From contig WFXV01000164.1 of the NCBI GenBank assembly GCA_015490435.1, positions 1-10,516 on the forward strand: 10,516 nt of DNA, written 5' to 3'. Under the pieces are notes generated by a model, which worked only from the letters and a program-made list of their open reading frames with translations, made no database searches and was not told where the DNA came from. Source of the DNA: Thermaceae bacterium. Lineage in GTDB: Bacteria > Deinococcota > Deinococci > Deinococcales > Marinithermaceae. The position numbers and the translations under genes are program-made. Of the stretch, positions 1-5,285 are shown piece by piece. The stretch's first letter is position 1. Every line of letters begins with the position of its first letter.

Positions 1-263
1 CCGTGGACCACCGCCCGGTGCCCCACGGTCACCCAGGGGCCGAGGAGGGTGGGGTCGCCGGGGTCGGCGTGGAGCACCGCCCCGTCCTGGACGTTGGTGC
101 CCTCGCCGATCTCGATCACCTCGAGGTCTGCCCGCACCACCGCGGCGAACCAGATCGAGGCCCGGGGTCCGACCCGCACCGCCCCCACCAGGGTGGCGTT
201 CTCGGCGACGAAGGCGGTCTCGTGGACCCTAGGGGTCTTTCCCTCGAAGGGCAGGATGGGCAA
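1..263 (-). CDS. Gamma-class carbonic anhydrase / hexapeptide-repeat protein (3' end cut off by window)
   Basis: The first 87 codons are visible; the gene runs off the left edge. The product is a left-handed beta-helix protein of the gamma carbonic anhydrase (YrdA/PaaY-like) family. Members bind Zn or Fe as trimers in the cytoplasm, and many are proven or suspected CO2 hydratases. It begins MPILPFEGKTPRV and shows VVRAD (Arg44, Asp46), NVQDG (Gln59), VLHAD (His65) and GHRAVVHG (His82, His87). These match the Arg, Asp, Gln and three metal-ligand His of the Methanosarcina Cam enzyme, so the metal site looks intact. I chose a TTG start at 263 because a strong GGAGG lies 6 nt upstream and the N-terminus fits the family. 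This start overlaps the end of the Nudix gene by 35 nt. It is the last visible member of an overlapping three-gene group. Family assignment is firm; the substrate is inferred. Confidence 0.88.
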   Translation of the reverse strand, partial: MPILPFEGKTPRVHETAFVAENATLVGAVRVGPRASIWFAAVVRADLEVIEIGEGTNVQDGAVLHADPGDPTLLGPWVTVGHRAVVH

Positions 264-630
264 GGGCCACCTCCAAAAGGCGCTTGTCCTCGGGAAAGTC
301 GAGCTTTTCCAGGGCTTCCTCGGCCTCGAAGAACCCGCCCCCGGTGAGGCCGGCCTCGAGCCGTACCTCGCCCTCGCCCCGCATCAGGTACCACCGAATC
401 TCCCGCTCCTGGCCCCGGTCGTTTTGGTAGCGGGTGGTGCCGAGCGGGGCGAGGATTCGGGCCTCGATCCCGGTCTCCTCCCGAACCTCGCGAACCGCGG
501 CCTCCTCGGGGGCCTCGCCGGGGTCGACGTGGCCCTTGGGGAAGACCCAAAAGCCGTTTCGGTCCCGGATCAAAAGGACCCGGCCCAGGGCGTCGAAGAC
601 CACGCCCCCAGCGCCGAGGATCGCGCTCAC
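229..630 (-). CDS. ndx1: Nudix hydrolase, Ndx1-like (diadenosine polyphosphate hydrolase type)
   Basis: A 133-residue cytoplasmic Nudix hydrolase. The Nudix box is complete: Gly33, five residues, Glu39, seven residues, then Arg47-Glu48-Val49, Glu51-Glu52 and Gly54-Ile55. The two glutamates of the REVREE stretch bind the catalytic metals. The flanking RDRNGFWVFPKGH and the later WYLMRGEGE closely resemble T. thermophilus Ndx1 as I remember it, which splits Ap6A and Ap5A to ATP plus ADP or ATP. The substrate here is inferred from that likeness, and other dinucleoside polyphosphates or nucleotides are possible. Translation starts at a GTG whose four bases GTGA contain the stop of the upstream DUF1028 gene, with GGAGG 5 nt upstream. 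The 3' end overlaps the carbonic anhydrase gene. Translational coupling across all three genes is likely. Confidence 0.88.
   Translation of the reverse strand: MSAILGAGGVVFDALGRVLLIRDRNGFWVFPKGHVDPGEAPEEAAVREVREETGIEARILAPLGTTRYQNDRGQEREIRWYLMRGEGEVRLEAGLTGGGFFEAEEALEKLDFPEDKRLLEVALAHPALRGKDP
270..274 (-). promoter_or_regulatory. Ribosome binding site of the carbonic anhydrase gene
   Basis: GGAGG on the minus strand, 6 nt before the TTG codon at 263. It lies inside the coding sequence of the upstream Nudix gene. It decides the start of the carbonic anhydrase gene, because no ATG or GTG in the same frame has a comparable site. Confidence 0.7.
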
Positions 631-1484
631 TTAAACCTCCGCTTGAGGTAGGCGAGGACCTCGGGCTCGAGCCGGGGTCCCCCTTGGTAGCGCATCTCCA
701 GGTTCTCCCGGCCGAGCAGGGCTTTTAGCGCCTCCTCGAAGCGGGGGCCCCACTCGGTCTCGGGGGCCTCGAGGTCCCCGGTCTGCACCAGGACCTCCCC
801 GAGCCAGGCGAGGTCAGCCTCGGAAAGGGGCTCGGGCTCCCCCGCGGGTTCGAAGAAGAGGCGGTGGATCTCGTAAAGCCGCATGAGCTCAGGAACGGGG
901 TCTTTGTGGTCGTCCACCCGCAGGTCGATCCAGCGGTCGTTCTGGCCGCCGTACCCCTTGCCCTTGGCGACCACGAGGAGCGCCGCCGACTGCCGCCCCC
1001 GCCGGTCGCCCCCGGCGCGGTCGGCGGCGAGCAGGGCGGCGATCAACCGCTCGGGGAAGGGGAGGTCCTGCCGCTCCCGCCAGGTCTCGGCGAGCGCTTC
1101 GACCACCTCGGGTCCGGTGAGCAGATTCCCTTGGGCGGCGAAGTTCTCGCCGGAGATGCCCCCTGCCCAGGGGTGGCAGCCCTCGCCGGTGAAGGTGAGG
1201 GCCTCGCCGCTTGCAGCCACCAGCCCGAACTGGCGGAGATGGAGTTCGGGGTCGGTGCGGCGGAAGGCCTCGAGCACCCCCTCCGGGCTCGCCCCCGCTT
1301 CCAGGAGGGCGAGGCCCTGGGGCCCGAAGCGGGGGTTGGCGTAGGACTGGGTGGCGATCGCGCCCATGCCGGCCTTGGCGTAGGGGACCACCGCGCCCAC
1401 CGCGAGGAACTTGCTGGCCACGGCGACGCCGAGGGCGCCGCTTTCGGGATCCCGGGCTACCAGGGAGAAGGTCGCGATCCGCAT
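627..1484 (-). CDS. DUF1028 family protein (Ntn-hydrolase-like fold)
   Basis: A 285-residue protein of family DUF1028, whose biochemical function is not established. Evidence: the N-terminal ATFSLVARDPESGALGVAVAS (split as residues 4-13 and 14-24), the run VVPYAKAGMGAIATQSYANP (33-52) and the family signature GDRRGRQSAALLVV (159-172). The family is usually described as having an Ntn-hydrolase-like fold. Residues 213-285 form a separate charged tail, resembling the putative peptidoglycan-binding tail annotated in some DUF1028 proteins. There is no signal peptide or membrane segment, so a cytoplasmic location is likely and the peptidoglycan label is doubtful. The ATG at 1484 has no Shine-Dalgarno sequence and sits 3 nt after the slyD terminator's T-run, suggesting its own leaderless promoter. 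It overlaps the Nudix gene by 4 nt. Confidence 0.88.
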   Translation of the reverse strand: MRIATFSLVARDPESGALGVAVASKFLAVGAVVPYAKAGMGAIATQSYANPRFGPQGLALLEAGASPEGVLEAFRRTDPELHLRQFGLVAASGEALTFTGEGCHPWAGGISGENFAAQGNLLTGPEVVEALAETWRERQDLPFPERLIAALLAADRAGGDRRGRQSAALLVVAKGKGYGGQNDRWIDLRVDDHKDPVPELMRLYEIHRLFFEPAGEPEPLSEADLAWLGEVLVQTGDLEAPETEWGPRFEEALKALLGRENLEMRYQGGPRLEPEVLAYLKRRFK

Positions 1485-1487
1485 ACG

Positions 1488-1519
1488 AAAAGGCTACCAG
1501 GGGAAGCCCCCCGGTAGCC
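1488..1519 (-). terminator. Rho-independent terminator after slyD
   Basis: In minus-strand RNA, GGCUACC pairs with GGUAGCC (7 bp). A G-U wobble and four G-C pairs extend this to a 12-bp stem with a GCUU loop. UUUU follows directly (1488-1491). The wobble becomes an A-C mismatch in plus-strand RNA, which supports the minus-strand reading. It starts 16 nt after the slyD stop codon. The U-run is short but the stem is very stable. Confidence 0.82.
1491..1499 (-). promoter_or_regulatory. Candidate extended -10 promoter for a leaderless DUF1028 transcript
   Basis: On the minus strand the bases read TGG-TAGCCT. TAGCCT (1491-1496) fits the TANNNT -10 class common in Deinococcus-Thermus, and TGN just before it is an extended -10 element. 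Six bases separate it from the ATG at 1484, the spacing expected if transcription starts on the A of the start codon. No clear -35 box is seen. The motif lies within the 3' arm of the slyD terminator. This is inference from spacing and consensus only. Confidence 0.4.
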
Positions 1520-1535
1520 GCCTCGGCCCTACCCC

Positions 1536-2009
1536 TTAGTGGTGGTGGTGCCCGCCGGGGCCGTGGGCGTGCCCGTGGGCGAGCTCCTCGGGGGTCGCGT
1601 CCCGGACCTCGAGGATCTCGACCTCGAACTCGAGCGTCTTGCCCGCCAGCGGGTGGTTGAAGTCGATGGTGACGTCCTCCCCCTCGACCTTGGTGATGGT
1701 GAAGGGCATCGGCTGGCCGGAGGCGTCCTGGGCGTAAAACTGCTCGCCCACCTCGACCTTGCTGCCCTCCGGGAAGGCCGACTTCGGCACCACCTGCACC
1801 CCCTCGGGGTTGGGCTCGCCGTAGGCCTTCTCAGGCGGCACCGTCACCGAGAGCTTCTCGCCGGCTTCGTGTCCTTCAAGGGCTTCCTCGAGCCCCGGGA
1901 TCAGCTGGTGGTGGCCGTGGAGGTAGGGCAGCTCGCCCTGGTCCACCACCTCGCCGTCCACCTTGAGGGTGTAGCGGATCGTAACCACCTTGTCTTTTTC
2001 TACCTTCAT
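1536..2009 (-). CDS. slyD: SlyD: FKBP-type peptidyl-prolyl isomerase and metallochaperone
   Basis: A 157-residue cytoplasmic prolyl cis-trans isomerase and chaperone. The discontinuous FKBP domain covers about residues 1-64 and 126-143. The insert-in-flap chaperone domain lies between them (about 65-125) and binds unfolded chains. Diagnostic pieces are VTIRYTLKVDGEVVDQG (9-25), LPYLHGHHQLIPGLEEALEG (27-46), the AYG motif (62-64) and the closing FNHPLAGKTLEFEVEILEV (117-135). The C-terminus HGHAHGPGGHHHH carries seven His within 13 residues and probably binds Ni2+ or other metals, as in E. coli SlyD; T. thermophilus SlyD, as I recall it, ends after HGHAH. The ATG at 2009 has GGGAG about 8 nt upstream. 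The gene is divergent from the cysteine synthase and has its own terminator, so it is probably a single-gene unit. Confidence 0.95.
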   Translation of the reverse strand: MKVEKDKVVTIRYTLKVDGEVVDQGELPYLHGHHQLIPGLEEALEGHEAGEKLSVTVPPEKAYGEPNPEGVQVVPKSAFPEGSKVEVGEQFYAQDASGQPMPFTITKVEGEDVTIDFNHPLAGKTLEFEVEILEVRDATPEELAHGHAHGPGGHHHH

Positions 2010-2020
2010 GCGATCGCTCC

Positions 2021-2038
2021 CTTCCCTTCCACGGGAAG
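2021..2038. repeat. Inverted repeat in the slyD leader
   Basis: CTTCCC (2021-2026) and GGGAAG (2033-2038) form a perfect dyad with a 6-base spacer. A second pairing, CTTCC (2026-2030) with GGAAG (2034-2038), uses the same right arm. It lies between the candidate slyD -10 box and the slyD start. It could be an operator or a small hairpin in the mRNA leader close to the ribosome binding site. No role is proven by the sequence. Confidence 0.4.
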
Positions 2039-2045
2039 CTCCCTC

Positions 2046-2051
2046 AGTATA
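2046..2051 (-). promoter_or_regulatory. Candidate -10 box of slyD
   Basis: TATACT on the minus strand (five of six matches to TATAAT), the most A/T-rich spot in the 62-bp divergent region. It predicts a transcript start near 2039 and a leader of about 30 nt holding the slyD ribosome binding site. No good -35 box is found at 15-18 bp spacing. Confidence 0.45.
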
Positions 2052-2053
2052 GG
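2048..2053 (+). promoter_or_regulatory. Weak candidate -10 box of the cysteine synthase gene
   Basis: TATAGG on the plus strand shares its TATA core with the slyD -10 box on the other strand. It would give a short leader of about 12 nt that just holds the ribosome binding site. There is no clear -35 box. It is offered because no better promoter is visible between the divergent genes. Confidence 0.25.
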
Positions 2054-2058
2054 GCCGA

Positions 2059-2067
2059 GGGGGAGGG
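2059..2067 (+). promoter_or_regulatory. Ribosome binding site of the cysteine synthase gene
   Basis: GGGGGAGGG with its GGAGG core (2062-2066) 5 nt before the ATG at 2072. It supports this start. Confidence 0.75.
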
Positions 2068-2071
2068 TTCG

Positions 2072-2992
2072 ATGAGGATCGACGAGGTAATCGGGAAGAC
2101 CCCGGTGGTACGGCTCTTCCGGCTGGTTCCCCCGGGGGCGGCGGAGGTCTGGGTCAAGCTCGAGGGCCAAAACCCCGGCGGCTCGGTCAAGGACCGTCCG
2201 GCACTTTTCATGATCCGTCGGGCGGAGGAGGAGGGCAGGCTGCTTCCTGGGCGCGGCCAGGTGATCGTGGAGCCGACCTCGGGGAACACCGGGATCGCCC
2301 TGGCCATGCTCGCCGCCAGCCGCGGCTACCGGCTCGTGCTCACCATGCCGGCCTCGATGAGCGAGGAGCGCAAACGTATCCTCCGGGCCTACGGCGCCGA
2401 GCTGGTGCTCACCGATCCCGCCGGGCGGATGCCGGCGGCGCTCGCCGAGGCAGAGCGGATCGCCGAGGCCGAGGGCGGGGTGGTCCTCAACCAGTTCGAA
2501 AACCCCGCGAACCCCGAGGCCCATTACCGCACCACCGGCCCCGAGCTCTACGCGGCGCTCTCCGGACGGATCGACGCCTTCGTCTACGGCTACGGCACCG
2601 GGGGAACGCTCACCGGCGTGGGCCGCTACCTGAAGGAGCAGGACCCCGGGATCCGGGTCTACGCGGTCGAGCCCGAGGGGCTCCCGGTCCTCGGGGGCTC
2701 GCGGGAGGGAGCCGCCGGCGGCCACGGCTTCATGGGGATGGGCCCCGGCTTCCTGCCTAAAAACCTCGACGCCTCGCTCCTCGATGGCGTACTCCTCGTC
2801 GGCGAGGAAGAGGCCTTTCCCTTGGGGCTCCGGCTGGCCCGCGAGGAGGGGCTCTTCCTCGGCCCCTCGGCGATGGCCAACGTCGCCGCCGCGATCCGGA
2901 TCGCGAGGGAGCTCGGCCCCGGCCACCGGGTGGCGACGATCGCCCCCGACGGCGGGGCCAAGTACCTCTCGGTTCCGCCTTACGCCGACTAG
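2072..2992 (+). CDS. cysM: Cysteine synthase family PLP enzyme (O-acetylserine sulfhydrylase)
   Basis: A 306-residue fold-type II PLP enzyme, expected to make L-cysteine from O-acetylserine and sulfide in the cytoplasm. NPGGSVKDRP carries the PLP Schiff-base Lys40. EPTSGNTGIALA (67-78) is the substrate and cofactor loop, with Asn72. GTGGT (175-179) is the phosphate-binding loop. PDGGAKYLS is the C-terminal pyridine-side motif. Length and sequence match the roughly 304-residue T. thermophilus enzyme as I remember it. One oddity: the usual GxSSGA stretch near residue 268 reads GPSAMANV, losing the Ser-Gly-Ala core, so substrate use may differ. Either CysK or CysM naming could apply, and the symbol is tentative. 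The start has a strong ribosome binding site. The stop overlaps the ftsZ stop on the other strand. Confidence 0.88.
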   Translation: MRIDEVIGKTPVVRLFRLVPPGAAEVWVKLEGQNPGGSVKDRPALFMIRRAEEEGRLLPGRGQVIVEPTSGNTGIALAMLAASRGYRLVLTMPASMSEERKRILRAYGAELVLTDPAGRMPAALAEAERIAEAEGGVVLNQFENPANPEAHYRTTGPELYAALSGRIDAFVYGYGTGGTLTGVGRYLKEQDPGIRVYAVEPEGLPVLGGSREGAAGGHGFMGMGPGFLPKNLDASLLDGVLLVGEEEAFPLGLRLAREEGLFLGPSAMANVAAAIRIARELGPGHRVATIAPDGGAKYLSVPPYAD

Positions 2993-4017
2993 CTATCGCC
3001 GTAGCGGATGAAGGCGGGGATCTCGAAGTCGCTGGGGTCGATGGTGTGGTCCGGGGAAAGGCTCGGGGCGCTCGGGTAGGCCCCGGTCTCGTTGAACCCC
3101 GAGGCGATCAGGATCACCCTGAGCTCGTCGCCGGCGCGGGGCTCGTAGGTGATGCCGTAGAGGATGTCGGGCTCCTCGACCCCGGTGGCGGCGCGGATCT
3201 TCTCCACCACCTCGGAGGCCTCGGCGAGCGAGATCTCCTCGTCCCCCACCACGTTGATGAGGAGCTGCCGCGCCCCCTCGATGCTGCGGTCGAGGAGGGG
3301 GCTGGTGATGGCGCTCTCCGCCGCCTGCTCCACCCGGTTCTCGCCCCGGCCGGCGCCGATGCCCATCAGCACCTGGCCGGCCCCGGCGAGCATGTTCTTG
3401 AGGTCGGCGAAGTCGACGTTGATCAGCCCCGGGAGGTTGATCACGTCGGAGACGCCCTTCACTCCGTGGTAGAGCACCCGGTCGGCGATTAGGAAAGCCT
3501 CCTTGAGGCTCACCTTGCGGTCCACCGCCTGCAGGAGGCGGTCGTTGTTCACCACCACCATCGCATCCACCCGCTCGCGGAGGCGCTCGATGCCCTCCTC
3601 GGCGACCCGGCGGCGCTTCGGCCCCTCGAAGGAAAAGGGCCGGGTCACCACCGCGAGGGCCAGCGCCCCCAGCTTGGTGGCGATCTCGGCCACCACCGGG
3701 GCGGCGCCGGTGCCGGTGCCGCCGCCCATGCCGGCGGTGATGAAGACCAGGTCGGCGCCGTCCAGGTGCTGGGCGATCAGGTCCTGACTCTCGAGCGCCG
3801 CCTTCTCGCCGATCTCGGGGTCGGCCCCAGCGCCAAGCCCACGGGTGAGCTTGTCGCCGAGCTGGATGCGGATGTCGGCGAGGGACTTGGAGAGCACCTG
3901 GGCGTCGGTGTTGGCGGCGATAAACTCGACCCCCGAGAGGCCGGCCTCGATCATGCGGTTGACCGCGTTGTTGCCGGCCCCACCGAGTCCAACGACTTTG
4001 ATAACCGCTCCTGCCAT
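2989..4017 (-). CDS. ftsZ: Cell division GTPase FtsZ
   Basis: A 342-residue tubulin homologue that polymerises into the Z ring and organises septal wall synthesis. The GTP-binding glycine loops are GLGGAGNNAVNRM (10-22) and the tubulin signature GGGTGTG (98-104). The T7 loop NVDFADLK (200-207) carries the Asp residues that complete GTP hydrolysis in the neighbouring subunit. The core ends near Phe308, followed by a linker of only about 21 residues and a conserved C-terminal peptide, DFEIPAFIRYG (330-340), which binds FtsA and other partners. I chose the ATG at 4017, not the longer frame from 4071, because GGAG lies 7 nt upstream, the sequence matches other FtsZ starts there, and the longer version would overlap ftsA. 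It is the last gene of the dcw operon and lies 14 nt after ftsA. Confidence 0.97.
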   Translation of the reverse strand: MAGAVIKVVGLGGAGNNAVNRMIEAGLSGVEFIAANTDAQVLSKSLADIRIQLGDKLTRGLGAGADPEIGEKAALESQDLIAQHLDGADLVFITAGMGGGTGTGAAPVVAEIATKLGALALAVVTRPFSFEGPKRRRVAEEGIERLRERVDAMVVVNNDRLLQAVDRKVSLKEAFLIADRVLYHGVKGVSDVINLPGLINVDFADLKNMLAGAGQVLMGIGAGRGENRVEQAAESAITSPLLDRSIEGARQLLINVVGDEEISLAEASEVVEKIRAATGVEEPDILYGITYEPRAGDELRVILIASGFNETGAYPSAPSLSPDHTIDPSDFEIPAFIRYGDS

Positions 4018-4024
4018 CTTTACG

Positions 4025-4028
4025 CTCC
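4025..4028 (-). promoter_or_regulatory. Ribosome binding site of ftsZ
   Basis: GGAG on the minus strand, 7 nt before the ATG at 4017, inside the 14-nt gap after the ftsA stop. It fixes the ftsZ start and shows that ftsZ, unlike its upstream neighbours, does not overlap the preceding gene. Confidence 0.65.
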
Positions 4029-4031
4029 GTC

Positions 4032-5285
4032 TTAGAAAAAGTCCTTGAAAAAGGCCTTGATCCGTTCCCAAAGCCCGTGGCCGGGTCTGCCCTCCGGCGC
4101 CGCCTTCGGGGCGTGTTTGCGCAAGGGGAAGCGGGAAGGTTTGGGGGCGGCGGCTTCGCCGTAGTGTATCAGGCCTACCGCCACCGCGTAAGCCGGCGAG
4201 GCCACCAGGTCGGCGAGCCCCTCGACCCCGGCGGGGCGGCCCAGCCGGACCGGGAGCCCGAAGTCGCGGCGGGCGAGGTCGTCGGTTCCGGGCAGGAGCG
4301 CGCCCCCGCCGGTGAGCACCAGCTTGCTGGCCGCGACCTCGATGGGGCCCACCGTGTCCTCCAGGGCCTTCCGGGCCAGCATGAAGATCTCCCGCACCCG
4401 GGGACGGATGATGCGGGCGAGCTCGGGGGCGGGGATGCCGCCGGCGGCGTGGCCCGCCTGGTTGATCTCGAGGACCAGCTCGGGGTCTGCGAGCTCGGGG
4501 ACGGCGGCGCCGTACTTCTTCTTGATGCGCTCGGCCTCCTCGAAGGGAATCTTGAGGAGCTTGGCGATGTCGGCGCTCACCATCTCGCCCCCGAGGGGGA
4601 GCACGCCGGCGTAGGCAAGCCGGCCCTCCTTGAAGTAGCTGACCCCGGTGGTGCCGGCGCCAAGGTCGAGGACCACGGTGTTCATCTCCCGCTCCTCGGG
4701 GAGCAGGACCCCGAGCCCGGCGGCGTAGGGTCCGGCGGCCAGGGCCTCGATGCCGAGCCCGGCGGCCTCCACCGCCCGCCGCAGGTTGGCGAGCGGCCCG
4801 GCGGCGGTGGAGACGAGGAGGACGTCCACCTCCAGGCGGACCCCGGTCATGCCCACCGGGTCGTGGATGCCCTCCTGCCCGTCCACGCGGAACTCAAGCG
4901 GCTCGACGTGCAAAAGCTCGCGGTCCCCCTCCAGGGGATAGGCCCGGGCCTGCTCGATCGCCCTTTCGACGTCCTCCGGCCGGATCGTTTGGCCCCGGCG
5001 GATGGCCGCCAGGCCGTTGGAGGTGTGGCTTTGGAGCTGGGGGCCGCCGACGGCGACGAAGGCGCGGTCGACCTCGACCCCGGCTACCCGCTTGGCGGCG
5101 TGCACCGCCCGCTTGATCGCCTCCGCGGCCTTCTCCAGGTTGACCACCGCGCCCCGGCGGATGCCCTCGGAGGGTACCGTGCCCTCGCCGATGACGTCGA
5201 GCACGCCATCGGGGGCGCGTTCCCCGATGACCGCGGTGACCTTGGTGGTGCCGATGTCGAGTCCGACCAGGAGTCGTTCGCTCAT
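4032..5285 (-). CDS. ftsA: Cell division protein FtsA (actin-like membrane anchor of FtsZ)
   Basis: A 417-residue actin-family ATPase that tethers FtsZ filaments to the membrane and recruits later divisome proteins. It shows phosphate-1 LDIGTTK (9-15), phosphate-2 DLGAGTTG (207-214) and the adenosine motif KLVLTGGGALLPG (321-333). The FtsA-specific 1C domain replaces actin's 1B, roughly residues 84-160. A basic, Pro-rich linker (about 381-403) leads to the amphipathic membrane-targeting helix LWERIKAFFKDFF at the end, which is coded by a tandem near-repeat. The ATG at 5285 is chosen because MSERLLVGLD matches family starts and forms an ATGA overlap with the ftsQ stop. An open frame extends to 5363 but lies in ftsQ and looks non-native. 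It sits directly upstream of ftsZ, the classic ftsA-ftsZ pair. Confidence 0.96.
   Translation of the reverse strand: MSERLLVGLDIGTTKVTAVIGERAPDGVLDVIGEGTVPSEGIRRGAVVNLEKAAEAIKRAVHAAKRVAGVEVDRAFVAVGGPQLQSHTSNGLAAIRRGQTIRPEDVERAIEQARAYPLEGDRELLHVEPLEFRVDGQEGIHDPVGMTGVRLEVDVLLVSTAAGPLANLRRAVEAAGLGIEALAAGPYAAGLGVLLPEEREMNTVVLDLGAGTTGVSYFKEGRLAYAGVLPLGGEMVSADIAKLLKIPFEEAERIKKKYGAAVPELADPELVLEINQAGHAAGGIPAPELARIIRPRVREIFMLARKALEDTVGPIEVAASKLVLTGGGALLPGTDDLARRDFGLPVRLGRPAGVEGLADLVASPAYAVAVGLIHYGEAAAPKPSRFPLRKHAPKAAPEGRPGHGLWERIKAFFKDFF
4035..4058 (-). repeat. Tandem 12-bp near-repeat coding the FtsA membrane helix
   Basis: Two adjacent 12-base units (4035-4046 and 4047-4058) differ at one base. In the ftsA frame they code KAFF and KDFF, the end of the amphipathic membrane-targeting helix. 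The difference changes Ala to Asp. Confidence 0.7.

Noticed and set aside
2944..2957. Hairpin CCCCG-ACGG-CGGGG near the ftsZ/cysteine synthase stops as a terminator
   Set aside because: It has only 5 bp, no T-run on either strand, and is explained by the conserved coding of the PDGGAK stretch.
4018..4071. Longer FtsZ start adding 18 residues
   Set aside because: The added residues come from the end of ftsA in another frame. The ATG at 4017 has its own GGAG and matches the family.
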